Below, piece by piece: positions 16,304-25,060 of a stretch of 64,000 nt of DNA. A program made the position numbers and the translations under genes. Under the pieces are notes generated by a model. That model was given only the letters and a program-made list of their open reading frames with translations, did not search any database and was not told the origin of the DNA. Numbering within the stretch: position 1 is the stretch's first letter; each line of letters begins with the position of its first letter. Source of the stretch: DASZZZ01 sp036260375 (GTDB lineage Bacteria; Actinomycetota; CADDZG01; WHSQ01); assembly GCA_036260375.1 (NCBI GenBank), contig DASZZZ010000040.1, positions 1 through 64,000 of the forward strand, given 5' to 3'.

Positions 16304-17464
16304 TCAATAGAACCACGCGTTGCGAGTGAAGACGATCGCTCCGAGCGCCGCGAACGGCGCCAGCAAAGCGATCGCGGCCTCGTGCCGGCGCGCGTCGCGC
16401 CGGGTCCAGCCCGCCGCCCACACGGCCGCCGGGAAGAACGTCACGAGCATGCGCGGGATGCTGTAGAGCCACGTGCTCGACACGAGCGCCGCCATCGTCG
16501 CGCCCATGAACGCGGCGTAGCCCCACTCGCGGCGCGCGAGCGCGACGCCGACCAGCGCGAGCCCGACGACCGCGGCGACCACTTCGATGCGCCACGCGAA
16601 CATCCAGTTCGTCGGCGTGTCGCTCCCCCACGTCCCGAGCGTGGCGCGGAGCGCGTCGACGGGGTTGGTCGGAGCGCGCAGCCACCCGACGCGCTGGTCG
16701 TGGAAGAAGTGGAACGGGCTGCCCTCGACGCGCGCGAGGTACGCGCCGTACGCGACGAGCGGCAGCGCGCCGAGCGCGAGCGCTCCGGCGACGTCGCGCC
16801 CGCGCGTCGTGGCGCGCGCCCGCAGCGCCTCCCCCGCGAGGCCGGCGAGCACGAACACGCCGGCGAAGCGCGTCGCGACCGCGATCGCCGCGCACAGCCC
16901 CGCGCGCCGCCACCGCCCGGCGCGCGCGTAGTGGAACGCCGGGATCGCGCCCGCGAGGAACAGCGCCTCGCTGTATGGCGCGACGAGAAACACCGCGGTC
17001 GGCGCCAGCAGGAGATACAGCGCCGCGCGCGGTCCGGCGTCCCGGCCCTCGTCGCGCTCCGCCAGCCCGACGAGGAACGCGCACGCGACGATCGACGCGC
17101 CGAGCGACACGAGCATGCCGGCGGCGATCGGGTCGAGCCCCGTCCACGACAGCGCGCGCACGACCAGAGGGAACAGGGGGAAGAACGCGCTCGCGTGCGG
17201 ATCGGTGCGTGGGTCGGTGTATCCGTACTCCGCGACCTGGAGGAAGTGGCGCGCGTCCCACCGGTTCCACAGCTCGAGGAAGCCGATGTCGAGCGGGCCG
17301 CGCCCGTCGGCGAGGTACCACGCCGCGGCCCACGCGACCGCGCACAGCGCGACGCGCGTGACGACTACGAGCGCGGCGGCGACGCGCCAGGCGCGCGCCC
17401 CGGGGTCAGGCCCGGCGGTCCGCGTGGCGGCGGCGGACGCCCGCGCCGCGCCGAGCGCGCCCAT
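16304..17464 (-). CDS. Polytopic mannosyltransferase (PIG-V/GT-C-like)
   Basis: A 386-residue membrane protein with roughly eight to ten hydrophobic helices. After the first helix comes LELWNRWDARHFLQVAEYGY, where the acidic residues match the donor or metal site of PIG-V-type GT-C enzymes, and later FFPLFPLVVRAL. Such actinobacterial proteins use polyprenyl-phosphate-mannose to mannosylate lipids or proteins outside the membrane, which fits the ppm1 gene 4 kb away. It starts 3 nt after the gcvPB stop. The acceptor is unknown. Confidence 0.75.
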   Translation of the reverse strand: MGALGAARASAAATRTAGPDPGARAWRVAAALVVVTRVALCAVAWAAAWYLADGRGPLDIGFLELWNRWDARHFLQVAEYGYTDPRTDPHASAFFPLFPLVVRALSWTGLDPIAAGMLVSLGASIVACAFLVGLAERDEGRDAGPRAALYLLLAPTAVFLVAPYSEALFLAGAIPAFHYARAGRWRRAGLCAAIAVATRFAGVFVLAGLAGEALRARATTRGRDVAGALALGALPLVAYGAYLARVEGSPFHFFHDQRVGWLRAPTNPVDALRATLGTWGSDTPTNWMFAWRIEVVAAVVGLALVGVALARREWGYAAFMGATMAALVSSTWLYSIPRMLVTFFPAAVWAAGWTRRDARRHEAAIALLAPFAALGAIVFTRNAWFY

Positions 17465-17467
17465 CGG

Positions 17468-19030
17468 TCACTCCGGCGTCCAACGAACCTTGAGGTGGCG
17501 CGCCGCGCGCGCCTCGTCGGGACGGCGCACGGGAGTGGTGACCGGCGCGTCGTGCAGCGAGTCGGGGTCCTCCTCGGCCTCGCGCGCGATGCGGACGAGC
17601 GCGTCGGCGAGCCCGTCGATCGTCTCCTTCGACTCCGTCTCGGTCGGCTCGACCATCAACGCCTCCTCGACGACGAGCGGGAAGTAGACGGTCGGCGGAT
17701 GGAAGCCGAGGTCGATGAGCCGCTTCGCGACGTCCATCGCGCGCACGCCGTGACGCTTGAGCGGCTTCGCGGTCGCGACGAACTCGTGCATGCACGTCCC
17801 CTCGTACGCGGCCGGGAACGCGTCGGCGACGAGCGTGCGCAGGTAGTTGGCGTTGAGGACGGCGCGCTCGGCGATGCGGCGGAGGCCCTCGGGCCCGTTG
17901 GAGCGCAGGTAGGCGTACGCGCGCACGTTGATACCGAAGTTGCCGTGGAACGAGTGGATCCGCCCGATCGAATCGGGACGGTCGTGGTCCCAGCGCCACC
18001 GTCCCGCGGCGTCGTCGTGCACGAGCACGGGGGCCGGGAGGAAGCGCTCGAGGTGCTCCGCGACGGCGAGCGGGCCCGATCCCGGCCCCCCTCCCCCGTG
18101 CGGCGTGGCGAACGTCTTGTGCAGGTTGAGGTGGACGATGTCGAAGCCCATGTCGCCCGGACGCGCGACGCCGACGATGGAGTTGAAGTTGGCGCCGTCG
18201 TAGTACAGCAGGCCGCCGGCGTCGTGCACCGCGCCCGCCATGCGCTCGATGTCGCGCTCGAACAGGCCGAGCGTGTTGGGGTTGGTCAGCATGAGGCCGG
18301 CGACGTCGTCGTCGAGCGCGGCCTCGAGCGCGGCGAGGTCGACGAGACCGCGCTCGTCCGAGCGCACCTCCTCGGCGCGGTACCCCGCGAGCGTCACGCT
18401 CGCCGGGTTGGTCCCGTGGGCCGAGTCGGGGATGATCACGCGCTTGCGCGCGTCGCCGCGCGCGGCGTGCCACGCGCGCATGATCAACAGCCCCGTGAGC
18501 TCTCCCTGCGCGCCGGCCGCGGGCTGGAACGTGAGGCGCGCCATGCCCGTCGCCTCGCACAGCGCCCGCTCGAGCGCGCCGAGCAGCTCCAGCGCGCCCT
18601 GGACGAGGTCGTCGTCGGCGGCGGGGTGCAGACGCGCGAACCCGGGCAGGGCGGCCGCGTCCTCGGCGACCTTGGGGTTGTACTTCATCGTGCACGACCC
18701 GAGCGGGTACGGCCCGACGTCGATCGCCCAGTTCCGCTGCGCGAGACGCGTGTAGTGACGCACGAGATCGAGCTCCGAGATCTCCGGCAGCCGCGGCGCC
18801 CGCGTGCGGCGGAAGCGCTCGGGAACGAGCTCCTCGACCGGCGGCGCGGGCACGGACACGTCGGGCAGCGAGTACGCGTGCCGGCCCGGACGTGAGCGCT
18901 CGAACACGAGCGGGAACGCGTCGCCGTCGACGACGCGCGTCCCGGCCGACGCCTCCAGCGGCCGTCCCGGCCGGGCCGAGCCGCCGGGGGCCGTCGCGTC
19001 GTGGCGCGGCGCGGTCGCGTCGTCGCTCAT
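17468..19030 (-). CDS. gcvPB: Glycine dehydrogenase (decarboxylating) subunit 2
   Basis: PLP-carrying half of the split P-protein of the glycine cleavage system; 520 residues. The PLP Lys lies in VHLNLHKTFATPHGGGGPG. YPLGSCTMKYNP and AAGAQGELTGLLIMR are conserved in GcvPB. ATG 19030 overlaps the gcvPA stop (ATGA), ensuring balanced synthesis of the two halves. The first 45 residues are low-complexity and poorly conserved, so an internal start is possible. A split P-protein with gcvT upstream on the same strand is the common arrangement in non-mycobacterial Gram-positives. Confidence 0.92.
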   Translation of the reverse strand: MSDDATAPRHDATAPGGSARPGRPLEASAGTRVVDGDAFPLVFERSRPGRHAYSLPDVSVPAPPVEELVPERFRRTRAPRLPEISELDLVRHYTRLAQRNWAIDVGPYPLGSCTMKYNPKVAEDAAALPGFARLHPAADDDLVQGALELLGALERALCEATGMARLTFQPAAGAQGELTGLLIMRAWHAARGDARKRVIIPDSAHGTNPASVTLAGYRAEEVRSDERGLVDLAALEAALDDDVAGLMLTNPNTLGLFERDIERMAGAVHDAGGLLYYDGANFNSIVGVARPGDMGFDIVHLNLHKTFATPHGGGGPGSGPLAVAEHLERFLPAPVLVHDDAAGRWRWDHDRPDSIGRIHSFHGNFGINVRAYAYLRSNGPEGLRRIAERAVLNANYLRTLVADAFPAAYEGTCMHEFVATAKPLKRHGVRAMDVAKRLIDLGFHPPTVYFPLVVEEALMVEPTETESKETIDGLADALVRIAREAEEDPDSLHDAPVTTPVRRPDEARAARHLKVRWTPE

Positions 19031-20367
19031 CGCTCCGCCAGCACCTTCTCGACCGCCTCGACGAGCGTGGCGACGTCGTCCTCGGTGCGACGCTCGGTGA
19101 CGGCCACGAGCACGCACCGCTCGAGCTCGGGGTAGTCGCGGCCGAGCGCCGGGCCGACGAGGATGCCGTGCTGCGCCAGCGCGCGCACGAGCTCGTCGCC
19201 CGGCACGGGCGTCTCGAGCACGAGCTCCTTGAAGCGCGGCGCGTCGAAGCGCACGCGGCAGCCGGCGACCTCGGCCAGGCACCCCGCCGCGTAGGCGGTG
19301 TTGCGCAGGCACAGCTCGCCGAGCCGTGCGAGCCCGTCGGGGCCGAGCCACGACAGGTGCACCGCCGCCGCGATCGCCATGAGCGTCTGGTTGGTGCACA
19401 CGTTGGACGTCGCGCGCGCCCGGCGGATGTGCTGCTCGCGCGCCTGCAGCGTGAGCACGTAGGCGCGCCGCCCGTCGGCGTCGACCGTCTCCCCCGCGAT
19501 CCGGCCCGGGACCTGACGGACGTGGCGCGCGCTGGTCGCGAACAGGCCGACCGCGGGCCCGCCGTACGAGAGCGCGTTTCCGAGCGCGATGCCCTCGCCG
19601 ACCGCGACGTCCGCTCCCAGCGCGCCCGGGGGCTCGAGGATGCCGGTGGCGGTCGGATCCGACACGGCGACGCACAGGGCGCCGGCGTCGTGGGCGACGG
19701 CCGCCGCCGCGCCGACGTCCTCGATCGTGCCGAAGTAGCTCGGCGACGCGACGACCACGGCGGCCGCGTCGCGCGCGTCGACGTCCGTCCACCCGACGGT
19801 GCCGTCGTCGCGGCACGGGACGACGTCGATGGCGAGGTCTATACCTCGGGTATAGGTTTCGAGAACCGCCCGGTACGCCGGCGGGACGGTGGCCGCCACC
19901 ACGGCGCGTCCCCGGTCGGTCACGCGCACCGCGAGGTTCACCGCCTCGGCGAGCGCGCTGGCGCCGTCGTACAGCGACGCGTTGGCGACGTCGAGCCCGT
20001 AGAGCTCGCACACGAGCGACTGGAACTCGAAGATCGCCTGCAGGACACCCTGCGACAGCTCCGGCTGGTACGGCGTGTACGAGGTCGAGAACTCGGCGCG
20101 CGACGCGAGCGCCCGGACCGCCGAGGGGACGTGGTGGTCGTACGCGCCCCCGCCGGCGAAGCACACGAGGTCGGCGGCCGCGGACCGCCGCGCGAGCGCC
20201 GCGAGGTGGTCGAGGAGCTCGATCTCGGACAGCGCCGGCGGCACGTCGAGGAGGCGGTCGAGGCGCACGTCGCCGGGGATCGCGTCGAACAACGCCGCGA
20301 CGTCGGCGGCGCCGACCGTCTCGAGCATGGCCCGGTCGTCCTCGGACGTGTGCGGGACGAAGTCCAC
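19027..20367 (-). CDS. gcvPA: Glycine dehydrogenase (decarboxylating) subunit 1
   Basis: Non-PLP half of the P-protein; 446 residues. FVPHTSEDDRAML at the N-terminus, GGGAYDHHVPSAVRAL, and FSTSYTPYQPELSQGVLQ are hallmark GcvPA segments. The start is GTG 20367. A GTCGAC octamer array lies 19-42 nt upstream. Inside the gene, bases 19839-19855 form a perfect AT-rich inverted repeat, CTATACC-TCG-GGTATAG, unusual in this GC-rich coding sequence. Co-translated with gcvPB by a 4-nt overlap. Confidence 0.92.
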   Translation of the reverse strand: MDFVPHTSEDDRAMLETVGAADVAALFDAIPGDVRLDRLLDVPPALSEIELLDHLAALARRSAAADLVCFAGGGAYDHHVPSAVRALASRAEFSTSYTPYQPELSQGVLQAIFEFQSLVCELYGLDVANASLYDGASALAEAVNLAVRVTDRGRAVVAATVPPAYRAVLETYTRGIDLAIDVVPCRDDGTVGWTDVDARDAAAVVVASPSYFGTIEDVGAAAAVAHDAGALCVAVSDPTATGILEPPGALGADVAVGEGIALGNALSYGGPAVGLFATSARHVRQVPGRIAGETVDADGRRAYVLTLQAREQHIRRARATSNVCTNQTLMAIAAAVHLSWLGPDGLARLGELCLRNTAYAAGCLAEVAGCRVRFDAPRFKELVLETPVPGDELVRALAQHGILVGPALGRDYPELERCVLVAVTERRTEDDVATLVEAVEKVLAER

Positions 20368-20385
20368 GGCGGCCCCCCAGGCTCC

Positions 20386-20409
20386 TTGTCTACTAGTCGA
20401 CTCGTCTAC
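20386..20409. repeat. GTCGAC-type octamer array 1 (3 units)
   Basis: Units in 8-bp register: TTGTCTAC, TAGTCGAC, TCGTCTAC. The array lies in the 99-bp gap between gcvT and gcvPA, just upstream of the gcvPA start. It is the leftmost of eleven such arrays, which all lie between 20.4 and 40.1 kb. The remainder of this gap shows no hairpin terminator. Confidence 0.65.
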
Positions 20410-20466
20410 GCACGGCCGGAGCGACGGGCCGCGCGCGCTCGGTGAAGGTTACTGCGCCGCGGCGCA

Positions 20467-21543
20467 CTAGCCGCGGCGGACGAACGGGGGCTTGACGACG
20501 GTGCCCGGGATGCGGCGCCCGCGGCCCTCGACCTCGACGCTCGCGCCCGGCTCGGGACGGCGTGCGGCGTCGACGAGGGCGAGCGCGATGCCGGTGGCGA
20601 GCGTCGGCGAGTAGTTGCCGCTCGTCAGCTCCCCGATCCGCTCGCCGTCGCGCAGCAGCGCGTAGCCCTGGCGCGGCACCCCGCGTCCGGAGCACTCGAC
20701 GCCGACGAGACGCCGCGCGGGCCCGTCGTCGCGCACGCGCTGCAGCGCGTCGCGCCCGACGAACGGCGTGTCCCACGCGAGCACCCACGACAGGTTCGCC
20801 TCGAGCGGGTTGACGTCGCGCGCGAGCTCGTGCCCGTAGAGGGCGTAGCCCATCTCGAGCCGCAGCGTGTCGCGCGCGCCGAGCCCCGCGGGCGTCGCGC
20901 CCGACGACATGACGTGCTCGAACACCTGCGGGGCGAGATCGGCCGGCACGTACAGCTCGAAGCCGCGCTCGCCGGTGTAGCCCGTGCGCGCGACGAGGCC
21001 GCTCTCGCCGCCGAAGTCCATCTCTGCGAACGCGTGCAGCGCGAGCCCGGTCGCGCCGGCGTCGGGGAACGCGCGCTCGAAGACGTCGAACGACTCGGGG
21101 CCCTGCAGGGCGAGGATCGCCCACCGGTCCCACTCGTCGGACGGCGCCGCGCCGGCGGCGCGGATCGACTCCGCGACGGCGCCGACGTTGGCGGCGTTGG
21201 GCACGACGAGCCAGCTCGCGTCGCCGAGGCGGTAGACGAACACGTCGTCGACGCATCCGCCGTCGTCCTCGAGCACGAGCGCGTAGGTCGCGCGGCCCGG
21301 CTCGAGCGCGGCGATGTCCGCGGTGACGGCGCGCTGCAGCGCGTCCTCGGCCCCCGCGCCGTCGAGGCGCAGCTTGCCGAGGTGCGACACGTCGAAGAGG
21401 CCCGCGTGCGTGCGGACCGCGGTGTGCTCGGAAACGACGCCGGTGTACTGCAGCGGCATGTCCCAACCGGCGAAGTCGACGAGCTTGGCGCCGAGGCGCC
21501 GGTGGACGTCGAGCAGCGGCGACGCGCGCCGCACGTCGGTCAC
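20467..21543 (-). CDS. gcvT: Aminomethyltransferase (glycine cleavage T-protein)
   Basis: Transfers the methylene group from aminomethyl-lipoyl-H to tetrahydrofolate; 358 residues. The diagnostic parts are DFAGWDMPLQY, the FDVSHLGKL strand, RTGYTGERGFELY, and the C-terminal GELTSGNYSPTL barrel. The GTG start at 21543 follows the DUF gene stop after 7 nt. It precedes gcvPA and gcvPB on the same strand, whereas the H-protein gene is 5 kb away at 26307, with the same regulators in between as in the mycobacterial gcv/GarA region. Confidence 0.92.
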   Translation of the reverse strand: MTDVRRASPLLDVHRRLGAKLVDFAGWDMPLQYTGVVSEHTAVRTHAGLFDVSHLGKLRLDGAGAEDALQRAVTADIAALEPGRATYALVLEDDGGCVDDVFVYRLGDASWLVVPNAANVGAVAESIRAAGAAPSDEWDRWAILALQGPESFDVFERAFPDAGATGLALHAFAEMDFGGESGLVARTGYTGERGFELYVPADLAPQVFEHVMSSGATPAGLGARDTLRLEMGYALYGHELARDVNPLEANLSWVLAWDTPFVGRDALQRVRDDGPARRLVGVECSGRGVPRQGYALLRDGERIGELTSGNYSPTLATGIALALVDAARRPEPGASVEVEGRGRRIPGTVVKPPFVRRG

Positions 21544-21550
21544 GACGGCG

Positions 21551-22069
21551 TCACCCCGCGAGCGCGGACCCGAGCCCGGACGGCAGCGGCGGCTCGCCGG
21601 CGCGCTCCCCCGGCGACGGGCGCACGACGTCGACCGCCGCCGGCTCGGCGGCGCCCAGGAGCGATCCCTGCGACGGCTCCTCGAGCCCGTACTTGACGAG
21701 CAGGTTGAGGTAGTCGCGCTGGTAGAGGACCTTGCAGCGCACGTCGGGATACAGCGTCATCAGGCGGCGCACCTTGCGGTTCTTCTTCGTGACGAGCTTC
21801 TGGTTCAGCGTCGTGATCTCGATGTAGAGGTCGAACGCCGGCAGGTAGAAGTCGGGCGAGAAGCGCTGCGTCGCGTTGCCGTCGCGGTCCCACTCGATCT
21901 CGAACGTCGTCGGCTCGTACTCCCACTCGATCTCGTAGAAGTCGAGCAGCTTGGCGAACTGGCGCTCGCTGTTGTGCGCGAACGCGACCGTCTCGTGCGG
22001 CAGCGGCGCGTCGGTGCCGGCCGCGGGCGCGGCGTCGCGGGGGTCGCGCGCGTGCGCCCCGATCGTCAC
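21551..22069 (-). CDS. Hypothetical protein with a PD-(D/E)xK nuclease-like core
   Basis: A 172-residue protein of unknown function. The central block reads RFSPDFYLPAFDLYIEI and then KLVTKKNRKVRRLM. The order Asp - Glu-x-Ile - Lys matches the catalytic arrangement of PD-(D/E)xK restriction-like nucleases, but this is pattern matching by eye. The N-terminal part (HNSERQFAKLLDFYEIEWEYEP) also looks like the opening helix and strand of that fold. The GTG start at 22069 overlaps the stop of the MerR gene (GTGA), so the two are co-expressed. The C-terminal 40 residues are proline-rich and disordered. Confidence 0.7.
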   Translation of the reverse strand: MTIGAHARDPRDAAPAAGTDAPLPHETVAFAHNSERQFAKLLDFYEIEWEYEPTTFEIEWDRDGNATQRFSPDFYLPAFDLYIEITTLNQKLVTKKNRKVRRLMTLYPDVRCKVLYQRDYLNLLVKYGLEEPSQGSLLGAAEPAAVDVVRPSPGERAGEPPLPSGLGSALAG

Positions 22070-22536
22070 CCCTCCTCGGCGCGCGCGCCCGGCGACACGG
22101 CGCGGGCCGGCTCGCTCGCCGGGCGGAGCTCGCGCAGCGTCCCGCGCAGGTCCTCGAGGACCCTGTCGACCGCGACGACGGCGCCGAGGACGCCCTGACC
22201 CGACCGCAGCAGGTCCATGACCTCCGTGTCCGACGTGCACGCGTAGATGCTGCCGCCCTGCGCGACGATCGTCGCCTTCGCCCAGTCGTCGCCGAGCTTG
22301 GCGCGCGCCTGCTTGATCGCCTCGCGCACCTTCTGGAGGCTCACGCCGGCGTCGATCATGTTCTTGACGACCTTCAGACGCAGCAGGTCGGCGAACGAGT
22401 ACAGGCGCTGGCTGCCGGACCCCTGTGCCTCCGCGACCGACGGCGTCACGAGCCCGGTGCGCGTCCAGTAGTCGAGCTGCCTGTAGGTGATTCCGACGAT
22501 CTTGCAGGCAACGGGACCACGGTAGCCCTGCTCCAT
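22066..22536 (-). CDS. MerR-family regulator (Rv1830-like)
   Basis: A 156-residue regulator. The winged-helix MerR domain spans residues 10-80: CKIVGITYRQLDYWTRTGLV for the helix-turn-helix and RLYSFADLLRLKVVKNMIDA for the wing and following helix. A C-terminal part follows (IVAQGGSIYACTSDTEVMDLL). Position and sequence resemble the second MerR gene next to DUF151 in mycobacteria. ATG 22536 has GGGAGAC upstream; longer frames are out of register with conservation. The 173-bp gap upstream (22537-22709) carries its promoter region but no motif I can name. Confidence 0.82.
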   Translation of the reverse strand: MEQGYRGPVACKIVGITYRQLDYWTRTGLVTPSVAEAQGSGSQRLYSFADLLRLKVVKNMIDAGVSLQKVREAIKQARAKLGDDWAKATIVAQGGSIYACTSDTEVMDLLRSGQGVLGAVVAVDRVLEDLRGTLRELRPASEPARAVSPGARAEEG

Positions 22537-22709
22537 GCCGTCTCCCTTTCGCCGTCGATGCCGTCTCGTCGTGGTGCGGCCGAGAGGCCGCGCCGTACTG
22601 ACAACCGCGTAGTTACGGGGATGGAAAGCGTAGGACGGCCGCCGCGCGATGTCAACGAACGCGCGCGACCCTCTACCGCAGGTATGGGGTTGGGCGCGCG
22701 GCGCGCCGT

Positions 22710-23189
22710 CTACTGCCCGGCCGCGAAGTCGTCGGGGCTGACCTGGTCGAGGAACTCGCGGAACTTCTGCACCTCCGCCTCCTCGTCGTCCTTGAGCTCG
22801 ATGCCCGCCTGCTCGAGGACTTCCTCGGCCCCGAAGATCGGCGCGTTGATCCGCACCGCGAGCGCGATCGCGTCGCTCGGACGCGACGACACCTCCTTCG
22901 TCTCCCCGTTGGTGTGCATGCGGATGACCGCGTAGAACGTCTGGTCGACGAGCTCGCTGATCACGATGCGCTCGACGCGCACGTCGGTCTCCGACAGGAT
23001 GTCGCGCAGGAGGTCGTGCGTCATCGGACGCGGCGTCTGGATCCCCTGCAACGCGAACGCGATCGCGGTCGCCTCGACCGCGCCGATCCATATCGGCAGG
23101 TAGCGGTCGCCGTCGCTCTCCTTGAGCAGCACGATGGGCTGGTTCGACGGCAGCTCGACTCTCACCCCGACGAGCGACAGCTCGATCAT
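22710..23189 (-). CDS. Bifunctional nuclease family protein (DUF151, Rv1829-like)
   Basis: A 159-residue single-domain DUF151 protein. It opens with IELSLVGVRVELPSNQPIVL and includes LPIWIGAVEATAIAFALQG, RPMTHDLLRDIL and SSRPSDAIALAVRINAPIF, all characteristic of the family. Plant and bacterial members show dual DNase/RNase activity, but the physiological role in actinomycetes is unknown. It lies between two MerR genes in the same relative order as Rv1828-Rv1829-Rv1830, here interrupted by hpt and dac. Confidence 0.88.
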   Translation of the reverse strand: MIELSLVGVRVELPSNQPIVLLKESDGDRYLPIWIGAVEATAIAFALQGIQTPRPMTHDLLRDILSETDVRVERIVISELVDQTFYAVIRMHTNGETKEVSSRPSDAIALAVRINAPIFGAEEVLEQAGIELKDDEEAEVQKFREFLDQVSPDDFAAGQ

Positions 23190-23215
23190 GCGCCGAGGCT
23201 AACACCGCGCCGGAG

Positions 23216-23869
23216 CTACGAGTACGGCGCGTCGGCGCCGTCGCGGCCGCGCCGCGGGGCGAACAACGCGTCGACGAGCAGGCGCGGCTCGTTGGCAAGG
23301 CGAGCGACGTCGCGCACCGCGACGATGTCGGGGACGTTGCGGTACCGGCCCTGGAAGTCGAGGCCGTAGCCGACGACGAAGACGTCGGGAACGTCGAAGC
23401 CGCGATACTCGAGCTCGACCGGCACGATGCGCCGCACCGACTTGTCGATCAGCGCGACGGCGCGCAACGACGCCGGCGCGCGCTGCGACAGCGCGCGCCG
23501 GAGATAGTTCAGCGTCAGGCCGGTGTCGACGATGTCCTCGACCACGACGACGTCGCGGCCGGCGACGTCGTCGTCGAGGTCCTTGACGATGCGCACGACG
23601 CCGGACTGCGGACCGCTGTCGGCGTACGACGAGATCGCGATGAAGTCGAACGCCGCGTCGATCGTCAGCGCGCGCGCGAGGTCGGCGAGGAACAGCGCAG
23701 AGCCCTTCAGGACACCGACGAAGACGGGGGGCCGCGCCGCGCCCGCGTAGTCGGCGCTGAGACGCGCGCCGAGCTCTGCGACGCGCGCCGCGAGGCGGCC
23801 GCGCTCGATCGCCACGTGCGCGGGTGCGGTCGGGTCGTCGGCGGCGTCGGCGCGCCGCAGCCACGTCAC
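23216..23869 (-). CDS. hpt: Hypoxanthine phosphoribosyltransferase
   Basis: Purine-salvage enzyme making IMP or GMP from the base and PRPP; 217 residues. The PRPP motif is VVVVEDIVDTGLTL, the flexible-loop Ser-Tyr is in FIAISSYADS, and LKGSALFLADLAR supplies the pyrophosphate contact. VPDVFVVGYGLDF near the end is typical. GTG 23869 makes a GTGA overlap with the upstream carboxypeptidase stop, a better start than the in-frame GTG at 23881. The N-terminal 30 residues extend beyond usual homologues. Confidence 0.88.
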   Translation of the reverse strand: MTWLRRADAADDPTAPAHVAIERGRLAARVAELGARLSADYAGAARPPVFVGVLKGSALFLADLARALTIDAAFDFIAISSYADSGPQSGVVRIVKDLDDDVAGRDVVVVEDIVDTGLTLNYLRRALSQRAPASLRAVALIDKSVRRIVPVELEYRGFDVPDVFVVGYGLDFQGRYRNVPDIVAVRDVARLANEPRLLVDALFAPRRGRDGADAPYS

Positions 23870-24981
23870 GGACCGGCCCACGGAGTCGACAGCGCGCGCA
23901 CGACGACCGCGAACGCCCCGGCGAGCAGCGCGGGCGCGGCCCCCGCGGCGGCGCGCGCCGCGACCGCGGGGACCCGTCCGAGCGTGCGTCCGCGATACGA
24001 CACGGACACCGTCCCGACGCGTTCGCCGGCGCGCACCGACGGCGCCGGGCGCGCGGCCTCGAACGCGACGTCGACGGCGGCGGGCGGCGCGAGGCCGCGC
24101 ACCGCCCGGCCGGCCACGGCCGGCACCGCGCCGGATGGAGCGAGCGGCGCGACCCCGATCGGCTCGCCGCGCCCGACGAGCGCCGTGCGCGCGAGCCGCG
24201 CGAAGCCGTAGTCGAGCAGGGCGCGGTCGTCGGCGGCGGCGTCGACCGAGCGGAGCGCGACCGCGATCAGCGTCCGCCCGCGCCGGCGCGCCGCGGCGAC
24301 GAGGACGTCGCCGGCCCCCAGCGTCCTCCCTGTCTTGACGCCGATGGCTCCCGTATAACTGTCGAGCAGAGCGTTACGGTTCTCGACCACGGTGCCGTCG
24401 GCGAGACGGTGCGACTGCGTCCGCACGATCCGAGCCAGCATGGGGTCGTCGAGCAGCGCGCTCGCCACGGCCACGAGGTCGCGCGCGCTCGAGACGTGGC
24501 CCGGCGCGTCGAGGCCGTGCGGCGTCACGTAGTGCGTGGCGCGGGCTCCGAGGGCGTCGGCGAGGTCGTTCATGGCGGAGACGAACGCTCGCTCGGTGCC
24601 GCCGACGTGCTCGGCGAGCGCCACCGCGGCGTCGTTGGACGACGACAGCAGGAGCGCGTAGAGCAGGTCTCTCACCGTGTACGAGTCGCCGGCGTGCAGA
24701 TCCAGGCCGCCGCCGCCCGTGGCCGCCGCGTGCGGCGACACGGCGACGCGCTCGCCCGGCGCGGCGGTCTCGACGACGACGAGCGCGGTCGTCATCTTCG
24801 TCGTGCTCGCGTTCGGCAGCGCGGCCCGTGCGCGCCGCGCGTAGAGGACGCGCCCGTCGTCGGCGACGACGATGCACGCCTCGCACGAGAGCTCGGGGGC
24901 CGGCGGCGCGCCGGCCGACGCCGGTGCGGCGACGGCGAGGCAGGCGACGAGCGACAAGGCGACGAGGCGTCTTGTCGACAA
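23866..24981 (-). CDS. D-alanyl-D-alanine carboxypeptidase (S11, low-molecular-weight PBP)
   Basis: Exported serine peptidase that trims the terminal D-Ala of peptidoglycan stems. Motifs: NASTTKMT (SxxK), LLLSSSND (SxN) and GVKTGRT (KTG). I chose TTG 24981 because it gives a clean signal peptide, STRRLVALSLVACLAVAAPASA, with GGAGC 9 nt upstream; a GTG at 25074 would add 31 residues. The TTG itself lies inside a GTCGAC octamer array. A hydrophobic C-terminal helix may anchor the enzyme. The 371 residues include a C-terminal domain after the penicillin-binding core. Confidence 0.83.
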   Translation of the reverse strand: MSTRRLVALSLVACLAVAAPASAGAPPAPELSCEACIVVADDGRVLYARRARAALPNASTTKMTTALVVVETAAPGERVAVSPHAAATGGGGLDLHAGDSYTVRDLLYALLLSSSNDAAVALAEHVGGTERAFVSAMNDLADALGARATHYVTPHGLDAPGHVSSARDLVAVASALLDDPMLARIVRTQSHRLADGTVVENRNALLDSYTGAIGVKTGRTLGAGDVLVAAARRRGRTLIAVALRSVDAAADDRALLDYGFARLARTALVGRGEPIGVAPLAPSGAVPAVAGRAVRGLAPPAAVDVAFEAARPAPSVRAGERVGTVSVSYRGRTLGRVPAVAARAAAGAAPALLAGAFAVVVRALSTPWAGP

Positions 24982-24989
24982 GTAGACGA
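24966..24989. repeat. GTCGAC-type octamer array 2 (3 units)
   Basis: Read on the minus strand: TCGTCTAC, TTGTCGAC, AAGACGCC. It overlaps the start of the carboxypeptidase gene, and the TTG of the central unit is the proposed start codon, so the first residues Met-Ser-Thr are repeat-derived. It is paired with array 3, 43 bp away. Confidence 0.6.
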
Positions 24990-25031
24990 CGCTCCGGAGC
25001 GGCCGCGACCGCCGCTCGACGACGAACGCGA

Positions 25032-25055
25032 GTGTCGACAAATCGACGAGGCGAC
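25032..25055. repeat. GTCGAC-type octamer array 3 (3 units)
   Basis: Units GTGTCGAC, AAATCGAC, GAGGCGAC in perfect 8-bp register. It lies just downstream of the MerR stop at 25061 and upstream of the carboxypeptidase. In the longer carboxypeptidase frame it would encode the out-of-place VDLST residues, which argues that this segment is not coding. Confidence 0.6.
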
Positions 25056-25060
25056 GTCCG

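Noticed and set aside
16001..18895. A 964-residue plus-strand open frame
   Set aside because: Lies antisense to the mannosyltransferase and gcvPB genes; its Arg/His/Glu-rich composition is typical of the complement of high-GC coding sequence.
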